NCBI GenBank assembly: GCA_003402745.1
Contig: QQND01000001.1
Coordinates: forward strand, 1 to 64,000
Length of the DNA stretch: 64,000 nt
Reading direction: 5' to 3'
Source of the DNA: Verrucomicrobiota bacterium
Lineage (GTDB): Bacteria > Verrucomicrobiota > Verrucomicrobiia > Chthoniobacterales > Chthoniobacteraceae
The position numbers and the translations under genes are program-made. The notes under the pieces are model-generated. The model ran no database searches. It had not been told where the DNA came from and saw only the letters and a list, made by a program, of their open reading frames with translations. Within the stretch, counting starts at the first letter, position 1. Every line of letters starts with the position of its first letter. Below, piece by piece: positions 1 to 8,684 of the stretch.

Positions 1-583
1 GGCGGCCGCCCGTGGGAGCGAAGTCCGACCACGGGATGCGGCCCTCGACGGTCCAGCCTTTGTCCTTGTCGCTCCAGTCGTTGAGCGTGCCGTGGACGAC
101 CACCTTCGATTCGATATGGAAATCCCGCTCCCTCGCATGACGGTTGGCGCCGCCGGAACCGCGCGAGGGCATGAACATGTCGAACTTGGCATTTGCCGCG
201 TTAATCTCGAACTCGTAGTAGCCTTGTTTTTCCTTGGAGGGTTTGAAGAAGAGTTCAAAGACGTCGTTCGTCCACAGCGGGCCATCCTGTTCGGTCACAT
301 TAGCAAACACGTCCGAGTCCTGCATTTCTGCGGAGAAGTAGAGGTAATTGTCGTCCCAAAGGAGCCGCGCCGTGGTTTGAGTCGGGGGTTTGCGCTGGCC
401 CTCGGGCATCCAGGCCATTTGGAAGGGGATCTTTTGTGCATGCGCCCACTCGGCGTCATCGAGCCTGCCATCGATCTGAATGGGAGCTGCGGCCCGTCTG
501 CATTCCACTGGGAGGGCTGGTCCATCCGCGAAAGCCGTTGCGAACACTGAACTCAGAGCGAGGGGGAGGGCGTATTGTTTCAT
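1..583 (-). CDS. Secreted CBM9-like carbohydrate-binding protein (partial, runs off left edge)
   Basis: Reading the minus strand from the ATG at 583 gives an open frame to the window edge (about 194 codons). It starts with a signal peptide (MKQYALPLALSSVFATAFA) followed by a CBM9-like domain: IQIDGRLDDAEW near residue 32, then LLWDDNYLYFSAEM, the VFELFFKPS block and YYEFEINAAN, ending near the edge with EGRIPWSDF. This is the pattern of family 9 carbohydrate-binding modules and related sugar-binding proteins. The start overlaps the stop of the upstream gene by four bases (ATGA), so the two are translationally coupled. It is the last visible gene of the operon led by the ECF sigma factor. The C-terminus and any fused enzyme domain lie outside the window. 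The domain call is confident; the ligand is unknown. Confidence 0.8.
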   Translation of the reverse strand, partial: MKQYALPLALSSVFATAFADGPALPVECRRAAAPIQIDGRLDDAEWAHAQKIPFQMAWMPEGQRKPPTQTTARLLWDDNYLYFSAEMQDSDVFANVTEQDGPLWTNDVFELFFKPSKEKQGYYEFEINAANAKFDMFMPSRGSGGANRHARERDFHIESKVVVHGTLNDWSDKDKGWTVEGRIPWSDFAPTGGR

Positions 584-2727
584 GGTTTCGAAGGGGAAGG
601 CTTGAGGTTTTGAAGCCACTCAAAAAGAAGCTGGAGGCCTTTGGTGTCTGGGGTGAGTGTGCCAAGGGGAGGCATTTGTCCGGGTGCTCCGCGCGAGGCC
701 ACTCGCACCGGAAGAACGGAGCGACTGGCGTCACCAGGGGCAATGAGGCGGGCGTCCGGGACCCCGTAACCGCCGTGCTGCGGGATCTCATCCACAAGGT
801 GCTGCTTGTCAGCCGTGACCCAGGGAGTCAGGTCCATCAAGGCATTGCCGCCACCGTTGGGAATGTGGCAGTGCGCGCAGTTTGTGGCCAGATAGGCGCG
901 AACACGCTGCTCCAATGGAGCGTCTTGCGAGTAGGGATTCACGAGGTGCGGAGCATCGGCTTCCATGGGTTCGCCCTTCAACAGTCCCTGCTGAATGAAG
1001 GCTGTGATTTGATTCTGAGAGCGTCCCTCCACGACGATTTCGCGGTTGATTTGCGCAGGGGTGAGACCAAGCGCAAAGTTTGCCGCACGCGAGTGGCATG
1101 AAAGGCACTCTGCACGACTGGGCACCAGCCATTCGCGGTCTGCAAGCATCAGCCGCGTGCCATCCTTCTGGGCGAGAATGGCGTCATCCTGTGCTTCGTT
1201 CCAGAGATAGGTGTATGCGGCCCAGTCGTTAGCCTGCTTTAGAAGAATGCGCGTCTCGATGCGGCGCGCAGCTTTGCCCTGGCCCGCCAGCAGTGTGAGG
1301 GTCTGCGCGATCGCGGTGCCATCCGGGAGTGTCCACGTCAGCCACGCGCTTATTTTCTCGTTGCTGTTAAGTTCTGCGAACGCATTGCCGGGCAATGCGA
1401 GAAGGCGCTCGGATTCGGCCCCGTCATGCCATGCGGGTGCATTGATCGTGTAGGGCTGCACGCCTGCTGCCGGCGTGAGCGTTCGGGTGGATTCAAAGAG
1501 GCCCGCTTCGCTCAGGAGCGTCGGGAACGGCTGGGCTTTTGCATCTGCAGGAGGTGCGGGTTCGAGGCGATAGAGTGCGTCGCCACTGTGGTCTGCGATA
1601 AGGATGTCGCCCTCAGGCGTGGTTCCGAAGCCGGTGATGGCGAAAGGAGTGTCCGTGAGTTCGCGGTTCCAGAGCAACTTTTTGCCGTCGTGTTTGGCCG
1701 CCCATACACGCCCCGTCCCGTAGTCTCCGTAGACATAGCCACCCGTGAGTTCCGGGAACCGTGCCCCGCGGTACACGAAGCCACCCGTAAGCGAGCGGAA
1801 AGCAGAGTGGTCGTGCTCGATGGTGGGCGGAGTCAAGGGTGAAGGCCCCTGGAGGCGTCCATCAATAAAAGGCCTCGAACCCTCGTAGGCGCTCCATCCG
1901 TAGTTGGCACCGCGCTCGAGGAGATGGGCGTATTCACGGAGGTCCTGCCCGTTCTGTCCTACCCAGATCTGGCCGCTTTCCCTGTCGGCCGTGATGCGCC
2001 ACGGGTTGCGTAGTCCGTACGCCCAAGTCTCGGGACGGATTCCGGCCCTCCCCACAAACGGATTGTCCTGGGGGATGCGGTACGTTTGGCCCAAGGGGGC
2101 TCCATCGACATCGATACGGAGAACCTTCGCGCGCATCGAACTGAGATCCTGGCCGACATTGTCGAGATCGGAGAGACCGGTTCCATCGCCACTGGTGACA
2201 TAGAGCATTCCATCGTTTCCGAACGCCATTGCCGCCCCGTTGTGCCCCGCAGATGGCCACTCGATGACGGTCAGCGCCGAACCCTCGACGATGCGACGGG
2301 GCGGCTGACGTTCGACCGTGTAGCGCACGATGCGCGAGTATAACTCCCCCCCCGCCCTCGGTCCGTTTGAGCCGAGGTAAAGCCAGCCGTTCTCAGTGTA
2401 TTTGGGGTGAAACCCGATGCTGTAGGCTGGTTCAGGCAGTTCGAGGAGCGTCTCCGCCCGTTCGACATCCGCGAGGGGGGAGAATCTCCTCAGAATACTC
2501 CGCTTCTCGGTCCATGCATAGTTCTGGAGCAGAAGTATCTGGCCTGTCCCCGGCTCCAGTTCAACGGCCACCGGGCGCTGGACGAGCAGCTTGGGAAACG
2601 CGCGGACCGCCACGTAAGGCGCAGGCGGTTCCGGCGAACCGGTCAGGCGCGGATTCGCCCACGGGGTCCGTTCTGCGGCACAGAGCGACGCCGTTAAAAA
2701 AAAGAAAAGGAAGAAAAGACGTTTCAT
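580..2727 (-). CDS. Secreted glucose/sorbosone dehydrogenase-like propeller fused to a diheme cytochrome c domain
   Basis: A 715-residue protein with an N-terminal signal peptide. Residues about 35-390 form a GSDH-type (soluble PQQ glucose dehydrogenase/sorbosone dehydrogenase) beta-propeller, with VEWPSAGHNGAAMAFGNDG, TSGDGTG, ETWAYGLRNPWR and TGGFVYRG motifs. The C-terminal part carries two CXXCH haem-binding motifs (CLSCH and CAHCH) in an SO_2930-type diheme arrangement. Family knowledge suggests periplasmic oxidation of a sugar-like substrate with electrons passed to the attached haems. The substrate and the presence of PQQ are inferred. It lies 39 bp downstream of the FecR-like gene and overlaps the CBM9-like gene by four bases, so it is probably under the ECF sigma factor. 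Confidence 0.88.
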   Translation of the reverse strand: MKRLFFLFFFLTASLCAAERTPWANPRLTGSPEPPAPYVAVRAFPKLLVQRPVAVELEPGTGQILLLQNYAWTEKRSILRRFSPLADVERAETLLELPEPAYSIGFHPKYTENGWLYLGSNGPRAGGELYSRIVRYTVERQPPRRIVEGSALTVIEWPSAGHNGAAMAFGNDGMLYVTSGDGTGLSDLDNVGQDLSSMRAKVLRIDVDGAPLGQTYRIPQDNPFVGRAGIRPETWAYGLRNPWRITADRESGQIWVGQNGQDLREYAHLLERGANYGWSAYEGSRPFIDGRLQGPSPLTPPTIEHDHSAFRSLTGGFVYRGARFPELTGGYVYGDYGTGRVWAAKHDGKKLLWNRELTDTPFAITGFGTTPEGDILIADHSGDALYRLEPAPPADAKAQPFPTLLSEAGLFESTRTLTPAAGVQPYTINAPAWHDGAESERLLALPGNAFAELNSNEKISAWLTWTLPDGTAIAQTLTLLAGQGKAARRIETRILLKQANDWAAYTYLWNEAQDDAILAQKDGTRLMLADREWLVPSRAECLSCHSRAANFALGLTPAQINREIVVEGRSQNQITAFIQQGLLKGEPMEADAPHLVNPYSQDAPLEQRVRAYLATNCAHCHIPNGGGNALMDLTPWVTADKQHLVDEIPQHGGYGVPDARLIAPGDASRSVLPVRVASRGAPGQMPPLGTLTPDTKGLQLLFEWLQNLKPSPSKP

Positions 2728-2766
2728 GGGGGAGAAAGGAGGGGGAAATAGGAAAGCCTGCGAGAC

Positions 2767-4321
2767 CTACCGGTAGATGGCCCTGCCCCAGGTCGCGGCG
2801 CGCTCGTAGTCGTAGATGCGCAGGGGTTCGGTGGAATTACGGATGTCGATGAGATTGCTCAGCCACACGCGCCCAGAGAGGTCGCACCAGTGGACGTTCC
2901 AGCAGGCTGCAAGAACATCGCCCTCCCGGGGTGGGTCATCCTGTACGTGAAGCACTTCCCACGGGATGCGGGCCTCGATGGTGTAACCGCGGTCGTCCGG
3001 ATCGCGCCTAAACACCGACGAATAGCCGGGCGGATTGACTTCGCCTCCGGAGTAATTCGTGCCAAAGGCGAGGTGCAGGCAATGGGTTTGAGAGGGTTCA
3101 TGGTGCCAGAGCGTGAGGGTCACCAGACGCGGGTTCATTGCGCGCTTGATCTGCTCCGGATTCGCAGTGAGGCCGCGCATCCGGTAGTACGATGGGGCGC
3201 TGGCATCCACTGGCCAGCCGAGCGAGCGGTCGAGGGACAACCGGACCTGCAAGCCGCCGCCTTTCCACCCCAATTCGCCGTCCATTGCGGGATCTATGGC
3301 GCTGCGCATCGGCGCAGGATCTTTGACGTGGGCCGCAATGTAGATGCCTTCCGAGTCATAGCGCATGCGTCCCTCCACGCTCCGGCTGGGATCCTCCTCA
3401 AAGGAAAAGAGCCCCTCAGCGTCCCATTCGGAGAGGTCACCGTCGATATGGATGGGCTGTGTGGCTTTTTGGATCACCACCTCGGAGTGGCGCGCCGCCG
3501 GAAACTCGCGTTTGCCCATTTTCGCCGGTAATGGAATCCCCGCTTCTACAGGGATCTGCCGGATGAAGCGCGAAGGAGAGTAGACGAGTGTCTTTGGAGT
3601 GGAGGCCTCCGCTGTGTAACGGGCGGCGTTCCCTGCGACTATCCGGTTGGTAAAACCTCCCTGCGCGGGGCTTGCCTCAACCAACCCCTCGAACACCTGC
3701 AGATCGGCGTCAAGCCCCGGCCCGGCCTTCAATCCGAACTCCGTTCCCAAGTCGACCACCTGGACGGAGGCCGCGTTGAGCTGAAAGCCAATGGCGTTCT
3801 GCGGCACCCGGACCACAACCTGTCCGCTGTGCAGGTGGGCGCGCATGGGCGTGAGGATTTCCAATTCGCCCGGTCCCTCAAGCATCAGCGTCACACCGTT
3901 GGAAAGAGTGATTTCCATTGCACCAAGACTCAGTGCAATGCGCCCTGCTCCCAGCATTTGCCCCGTCGAGGGCCTGTTGCCGTCCACGGAAGACTCGGCG
4001 TTGAGAACCTGCGTGACGGTCCCTAGCACAGGTGTGGTCACCGGAAGAAAGTACCACGCGAGGCCCGTGAGCAACACCACTGCGGCTGCGGCCAATGCTG
4101 CCAGCGGCCGCCAGAAGCGGTAGGTTGGCGGCGGAGAGGTCGCCAGCAAAGGGGGCCGCGCGACCGCTGACAGGGCAGCCCACTCTCGCGTATGCTAGAA
4201 AATCACGCCGCAGCTGCACGTCTGTTGTGAGCATGGTTTCGAGAGAAAGAGACTCCTCTTTGGACGCCTCGCCGCCGAGGTATCGCCGCACCAGTTCCAT
4301 CTTTAAATCACCCGATTTCAC
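2767..4321 (-). CDS. FecR-like anti-sigma factor with C-terminal CBM9-like domain (apparent +1 frameshift)
   Basis: The first frame opens at a GTG (4321) overlapping the sigma-factor stop as GTGA. It encodes the usual anti-sigma N-terminus (ELVRRYLGGEASKEES...DFLAYARV), then loses sense. The other frame, open from about 4179 down to 2767, continues AALSAVARPPLL, a transmembrane helix (LAALAAAAVVLLTGLAWYF), a FecR domain (LGTVTQVL...DLGTEFGLKAG) and a CBM9-like domain starting at IHIDGDLSEWDAEG. Removing one G from the GGG run at 4179-4181 joins the frames as ...ARV-AAL.... The span of 1555 bp is a multiple of three plus one, which fits. This may be a sequencing error, a real mutation or, less likely, programmed shifting. 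If shifting does not occur, a TTG at 4149 could start a 460-residue form lacking the cytoplasmic anti-sigma segment. Confidence 0.8.
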
Positions 4322-4845
4322 GCCGTCTCCTCCTTTTCTTGCAGGGTGAGGTGGACGCAGTCAGCAAGCGTCATACGCAACCGGTGCAGAGATTTGTAAA
4401 GAGACATTGCCGTGCGTCCAGAGACGCGTGCCAACTCATCGATGCGCACTCCCGGCGCGTAGGCCGTCACGACCAGCGTGCGCTGGGGGGGCGTGAGTTT
4501 TTCCAAACATTGCTCGAGTGCCTTTTCCTCCTGCCCGCTCAATTCCGCCGCCTCCAAGGCCTCCGCCTCTAGCAACGCGAGAACCTCGTCCCCAAACACG
4601 TGGCGGTCGCGGGCCCTGTCCCTCATAAACGCGAGTGCCTCAAACTTGGCCACTCCGAACGCCCAAGGACGGAAGTCCACGGTCTCATCGAACTTGCGCC
4701 ACAGGACGGCCGCGGTTTCCTGCATCACCTCGCGGGCGTCCTCGAGCGTGGGCACCAAGGATCGCACAAAGCCGCGCAGCGCCTGCTCGTGCTCCACATA
4801 GAGCCCGAGGAAGCGCCCATGTTTGTCGTCGGCTTCTGTCATCAT
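4318..4845 (-). CDS. ECF-type RNA polymerase sigma factor
   Basis: A 175-residue sigma-70 family protein. Region 2 spans about residues 10-75 (LYVEHEQALRGFVRSLVPTLEDAREVMQETAAVLWRKF, with the core-binding FRPWAFGVAKFEAL). Region 4 is near 110-160 (LEKLTPPQRTLVVTAY... then RVSGRTAMSLYKSLHRLR as the helix-turn-helix). This matches the ECF group that pairs with FecR-like anti-sigma factors in planctomycetes and verrucomicrobia. Two ATG codons in a row open the gene; I took the first. The stop overlaps the anti-sigma start by four bases. A 12-bp perfect palindrome lies about 45 bp upstream of the start. It is inferred to direct transcription of its own four-gene operon. Confidence 0.9.
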   Translation of the reverse strand: MMTEADDKHGRFLGLYVEHEQALRGFVRSLVPTLEDAREVMQETAAVLWRKFDETVDFRPWAFGVAKFEALAFMRDRARDRHVFGDEVLALLEAEALEAAELSGQEEKALEQCLEKLTPPQRTLVVTAYAPGVRIDELARVSGRTAMSLYKSLHRLRMTLADCVHLTLQEKEETA

Positions 4846-5258
4846 TCAAAGGAACACTCCATAAATCCTGAGATTTGCCGAAATTCGTGGTTCAATTGAA
4901 CGATGAATTTGCAACGTCATCCCGGAGCCTTGGGGAAAACGGGAGATTTCAGGGAATGGTACAGAGGAACCGCGGCGGAATAGAAACGCAAACAAGTCAC
5001 ATTATTTTCGACAGGCTTTTAGAGGGGCGAGCGCAGGAATCCCCTCCCTAACTGACATTCCTGTATTTTTCCTCCCTCCCACGACACCCCGCATTTGCGT
5101 TAGAGCCGCGCCCCTGATTCTTACCGCGGCCATTCAAAAAGGCGGTGCCGATTTTTTGCCCGACCCGATTGCGCGACCTCAGTTTCGACCACGGGGCTTT
5201 GATGTGGAAACCCTGGCAACTTCGGATAACTTCGTGAGAGAGCACCCCGTGTCCCCGA
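4846..5258. other. Divergent intergenic region, sigma factor / engB
   Basis: 413 bp between the minus-strand sigma gene and plus-strand engB. It must hold promoters for both directions. Apart from the palindrome at 4890-4901, I see only GC-rich low-complexity stretches (TTTTTCCTCCCTCCC near 5065) and no convincing coding frame or RNA gene. Confidence 0.6.
4890..4901. promoter_or_regulatory. Perfect 12-bp palindrome upstream of the ECF sigma operon
   Basis: The sequence GTTCAATTGAAC is its own reverse complement. It sits 45 bp upstream of the sigma-factor start, and outer TTC/GAA bases extend partial symmetry to about 24 bp. It could be an operator for a dimeric regulator. No binding protein can be named from the sequence. 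Confidence 0.35.
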
Positions 5259-5882
5259 ATGAAAATCACTTCCGCCGTTTTTGAGGTCAGCGCCGTGGAC
5301 TTTGCCTCCTGCCCGGCACCGTCCCTTCCAGAGTTTGCGTTCATCGGGCGCTCCAACGTGGGCAAGTCGACCCTGCTGAACAGGATCGCTGAAAAAAAGG
5401 AACTAGCGAGGGTCTCCGACACACCAGGCTTCACCAAAACCATCAATTTTTTTGCAATCAACCACCGCTGGCGCCTCGTTGACTTGCCAGGCTACGGCTT
5501 CGCCAAGGCTTCACGCCAGGATCGCGCCGGTTACGCACGCATGATCGAGCAATACCTGCTCAAGCGGGAAAACTTGGCCTGTGTTTTTTTACTCGTAGAC
5601 TGCTCCGTCCCACCCCAAGCCGTGGACCTGGATTTTGTGCAATGGATCGGACGCGCAGAAAAACCTTTTGCGATTGTTTTCACCAAGGCTGACAAGGCAA
5701 AGGGCAACAAGTCCATCGAACACACCGAACACTTCCTGCAGGCGATCTCCGCTTGGTTTGAAGAACCGCCCCTTGTCTTCAACACCTCAGCCAAGACACA
5801 AACCGGGATCCGCGAACTCCAGGAAATCATCGCCGATGCTGCGACCGGGGCCGGAGGTTCCAACAACGAAAACGACCAATGA
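5259..5882 (+). CDS. engB: Ribosome biogenesis GTPase EngB (YihA/YsxC)
   Basis: A 207-residue protein of the TrmE-Era-EngA-EngB-Septin GTPase family. Visible motifs are the P-loop GRSNVGKS (residues 30-37), switch I around DTPGFTKTINFF, G3 DLPG (75-78) within LVDLPGYGFAKAS, and G4 TKAD. These make the assignment firm. The length is typical. EngB acts in late assembly of the large ribosomal subunit. Its stop overlaps the rsgA start (ATGA at 5879-5882), so two ribosome-assembly GTPases are translationally coupled. Confidence 0.96.
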   Translation: MKITSAVFEVSAVDFASCPAPSLPEFAFIGRSNVGKSTLLNRIAEKKELARVSDTPGFTKTINFFAINHRWRLVDLPGYGFAKASRQDRAGYARMIEQYLLKRENLACVFLLVDCSVPPQAVDLDFVQWIGRAEKPFAIVFTKADKAKGNKSIEHTEHFLQAISAWFEEPPLVFNTSAKTQTGIRELQEIIADAATGAGGSNNENDQ

Positions 5883-6979
5883 CTCTGGCAGATCTAGGCT
5901 GGAATGAAGGGTTTGAAGCCGCCTTCGCTCAGCATCAAAAGCATGGCTGGAAACCGGCCCGTCTTATCAGAGACAACAGGATCACCTACGGAGCCCTCTT
6001 GGGCGATGGCGAAGAGCGCGAGGTCGTCATGGGAGGTAAAGTCTACCACGACGCCATCTCCGACGCCGAACTACCCGCAGTCGGCGATTGGGTTGCACTC
6101 GAACTCGGCGGGGATGGCGAGGAAACCGTCATCCGTGCCAGGCTTCCCCGCAAAACATGCCTTTCACGCAGAGCCCCGGGGCACAGTGCCGAAGAGCAGG
6201 TGATCGTCGCAAACGTCGATGTCGTACTCGTCGTCACCGAGGCGGGTGCCGATTACAACCCAAGGCGCTTGGAACGGTATTTCGCAATCATCGGGCGGAG
6301 CGGCGCAAAACCTGTGGTGATCGTGAATAAAGCAGATTTATTCTCCGCGCCTCAAAACCGCCAGACAATCGACGCCATCTGCGCGCTCAATCCGGAGGCC
6401 GAAGTCCACCTGACCAGCGCGGAAACTGGGCGCGGCCTTCCCTCGCTGAAATCTTATTTCAAACCTGGCCTGACCGTCGCATTTATCGGGTCTAGTGGGG
6501 TTGGAAAATCCGCATTGGTCAACCGGCTTTTAGGAGATGAGTATCAGTGGACCGGGGAGGTGAACGAGGTCACTGGCAAGGGGCGTCATACCACTTCCGC
6601 CCGCGAACTAATGGTCCTGCGCAAGGGCGGCATCGTCGTCGACAACCCGGGAATCAAGGAAGTCCAGATGTGGACCGACGAGACTACCCTGCGTGAATCG
6701 TTTTCAGACATTCTCGACCTCGCCAGCACCTGCAAGTTCATGGATTGCAAACACGGACCAGACGCCGGTTGCGCCATCAGGGCTGCCGTAGAAGCGGGCA
6801 CTCTGGACCCCGCACGCTACGCCGGATACATGAAGCTGGACAGCGAGATCGAAAAACTGCGGGCACGCTGCAAAAAAAGACAAATGACCGTTGAGCGCCG
6901 CTATAAGCGCGAGGGCCGTCAAAAAGTGCGCAACCCCTCAGATCGCCGAGAACTCGAGCGGGAACTCCGGCCCTGGTAG
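5879..6979 (+). CDS. rsgA: Ribosome small subunit-dependent GTPase A (RsgA/YjeQ)
   Basis: A 366-residue circularly permuted GTPase. An N-terminal OB-fold region (about 30-105) is followed by G4 NKAD (150-153), the P-loop GSSGVGKS (204-211) and G3 DNPG (255-258), the permuted order that marks this family. The C-terminal zinc site is C285, C290, H292 and C298. RsgA acts in maturation of the 30S subunit. The start overlaps the end of engB by four bases. A basic C-terminal tail follows the zinc domain, as is usual. Confidence 0.96.
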   Translation: MTLADLGWNEGFEAAFAQHQKHGWKPARLIRDNRITYGALLGDGEEREVVMGGKVYHDAISDAELPAVGDWVALELGGDGEETVIRARLPRKTCLSRRAPGHSAEEQVIVANVDVVLVVTEAGADYNPRRLERYFAIIGRSGAKPVVIVNKADLFSAPQNRQTIDAICALNPEAEVHLTSAETGRGLPSLKSYFKPGLTVAFIGSSGVGKSALVNRLLGDEYQWTGEVNEVTGKGRHTTSARELMVLRKGGIVVDNPGIKEVQMWTDETTLRESFSDILDLASTCKFMDCKHGPDAGCAIRAAVEAGTLDPARYAGYMKLDSEIEKLRARCKKRQMTVERRYKREGRQKVRNPSDRRELERELRPW

Positions 6980-7454
6980 CAAACGTATCGCCTCTCGCTC
7001 CCTCTTCCTTCTTCCTTGCGCGCAGACGGGGCGGGGATCGGCCCAATAGTTCGGCCTCGCCACGGCCACAAAATGCTCCGCAAGAAGATGCACTTGGTCT
7101 GGATTAAATGGTTCCGTCAGTGAGCGCTTTCTGCCGTCCAAAGCCTCCACCCCACACCCTCGCTCTTGCAAAATTATAGCATCGGGCCCGCGTAGAGGCC
7201 TTCCGCGACGAATACAAGATGAGGCTCGGCGATTTTTGTGGCACAGCAATGTTCATCTTCGGGCTGGTCCCACCGCTTTCTTGGGCGCCCTTCGGATATT
7301 TTTAATCCGCCAACAGAAAGCGTTTCGGATCGCATCCTCTTATTAAGAACGCAGTCAGAGGTCTGCCGCGACAAGCTTTCAAAAGCCGTTTCGAGCCAGT
7401 TTCAATCAATCCAGAGGGCAGCCGGATTGCAAAAAACACACAAGAGGGAAGACT
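6980..7454. other. Intergenic region, possible gene relic
   Basis: 475 bp between rsgA and the first glycosyltransferase. No intact gene is seen. On the minus strand, 7374-6938 reads as short protein-like stretches in two different frames (EPHLVFVAEGLYAGP, then PDAIILQERGCGVEALDGR...HFVAVARPNYWADP) joined by a frame change near 7180. This may be a decayed gene or chance. The last 12 bases before the next gene (AGAGGGAAGACT) contain a purine-rich ribosome-binding region. Confidence 0.4.
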
Positions 7455-8663
7455 ATGGGAACAAGCGTCGTTTTCATCAATCACACGAACGAGACCTTCA
7501 CCCCCACACAAAGTGGTGCAATCGCCACCCACGTTTGTGAATGCTATCGTGCCGCACTCCGCAGCGGAGATACACCCGTGGTCATCTCCGCAAGAACGTC
7601 CGTCGCACCTTTTGCTGGGATCGCTGCGCTTTGGTTGGACTACCCTCGGATTCCCGAGGCCGGAATCGCGCACTGCCTTTGTCGTATACAACGCAAACTA
7701 AATGGCTGGAGACACTTAAGACAACGCCTTTACGGCGATCGCATCGTTCGCACCATTCTCGCCGCGGGCTTGCAGCATCTCCCTTTTATTCTCCACAACG
7801 ATCCGGAACTTGCAGTGCTCCTACGCCGGCGCTTTCCGAGTGCTTTCATTATCCATCACTTTCACAACCAAATTGATTCCACGCCGTTTTTCAGGCTCCG
7901 CTTCAGCAGCGCGGCCAATGTGGTTAGCGCGGTGAGCGACTTTACCGCCCGCTGGATCGAAAATTGTTACTTGCTCCAAACCAACAGCGTACGGACGATC
8001 TACAACGGCGTAGACTGCCGCCATTTCACTCCGGCACCCTATCCAAGCGGTTTACCTGTCATCAATTTTGTCGGCCGCACGGGTGTGGAAAAAGCGCCAG
8101 ACCTCTTGCTCAAAGCGGCGCTGCGCCTTGCAAAGCGGGGCGTAAAGTTCAGCGTGCAAATTCTGGGCTCAAACCACTGGAACCGCCTCGAAATGGATGG
8201 CTACCAGCACGAATTACAAAGCCTTTCAGAGGACCTACAGCAACTCGGCATCCCCGTGCGCCGCCCAGGTCATGTCTCCCGACCGGCCCTTCCAAGAGAA
8301 CTCCAAAAAGCGCACATTCACGTCGTCCCATCGCGATGGGATGAGCCTTTCGCCCTCACTATTCTCGAAGGAATGGCCTGCGGCCTCGCCACCATAGCCT
8401 CGCGCACGGGCGGGGCGCCCGAAGTTGTGGGGCGCGCTGGACTTCTTTTTGAACGCGACTCGGTAGAGGGCCTTGCCGAAAATTTATCACTCCTCATCTC
8501 CAACCCCGCGGTTCGCGCCGAATTTGCAAATAAAGCCCGTGCGCGCTCCGAGTCTTTTTCTTGGGATAAAACATGGGCCCATTTCCGAGAGGCCGCGCAT
8601 CTCGCAAAGAACGACGCGCGTCCGCTTCCAACAAGCCACTCGCAAGCAACGGCTGGCGATTAA
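7455..8663 (+). CDS. Glycosyltransferase family 4 protein (tandem copy 1)
   Basis: A 402-residue GT-B-fold glycosyltransferase. The C-terminal nucleotide-sugar domain starts near INFVGRTGVEKAPDLLLKA and holds RRPGHVSRPALPRELQKAHIHVVPS and the donor-site motif EPFALTILEGMACG, followed by IASRTGGAPEVV. The N-terminus (VFINHTNETFTPTQSGAIATH) lacks the common GGAE-type glycine loop but is shared with the next gene. It is an obvious paralogue of the neighbour, so the pair arose by tandem duplication. A purine-rich ribosome-binding region (AGAGGGAAG) supports this ATG. The likely role is surface glycan synthesis; acceptor and donor cannot be told. Confidence 0.87.
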   Translation: MGTSVVFINHTNETFTPTQSGAIATHVCECYRAALRSGDTPVVISARTSVAPFAGIAALWLDYPRIPEAGIAHCLCRIQRKLNGWRHLRQRLYGDRIVRTILAAGLQHLPFILHNDPELAVLLRRRFPSAFIIHHFHNQIDSTPFFRLRFSSAANVVSAVSDFTARWIENCYLLQTNSVRTIYNGVDCRHFTPAPYPSGLPVINFVGRTGVEKAPDLLLKAALRLAKRGVKFSVQILGSNHWNRLEMDGYQHELQSLSEDLQQLGIPVRRPGHVSRPALPRELQKAHIHVVPSRWDEPFALTILEGMACGLATIASRTGGAPEVVGRAGLLFERDSVEGLAENLSLLISNPAVRAEFANKARARSESFSWDKTWAHFREAAHLAKNDARPLPTSHSQATAGD

Positions 8664-8684
8664 ATTTTACGTATTTTTCTAATA

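Noticed and set aside
92..550. Plus-strand 152-codon open frame at the left edge
   Set aside because: It is antisense to the CBM9-like protein, whose minus-strand frame has a signal peptide and conserved domain motifs.
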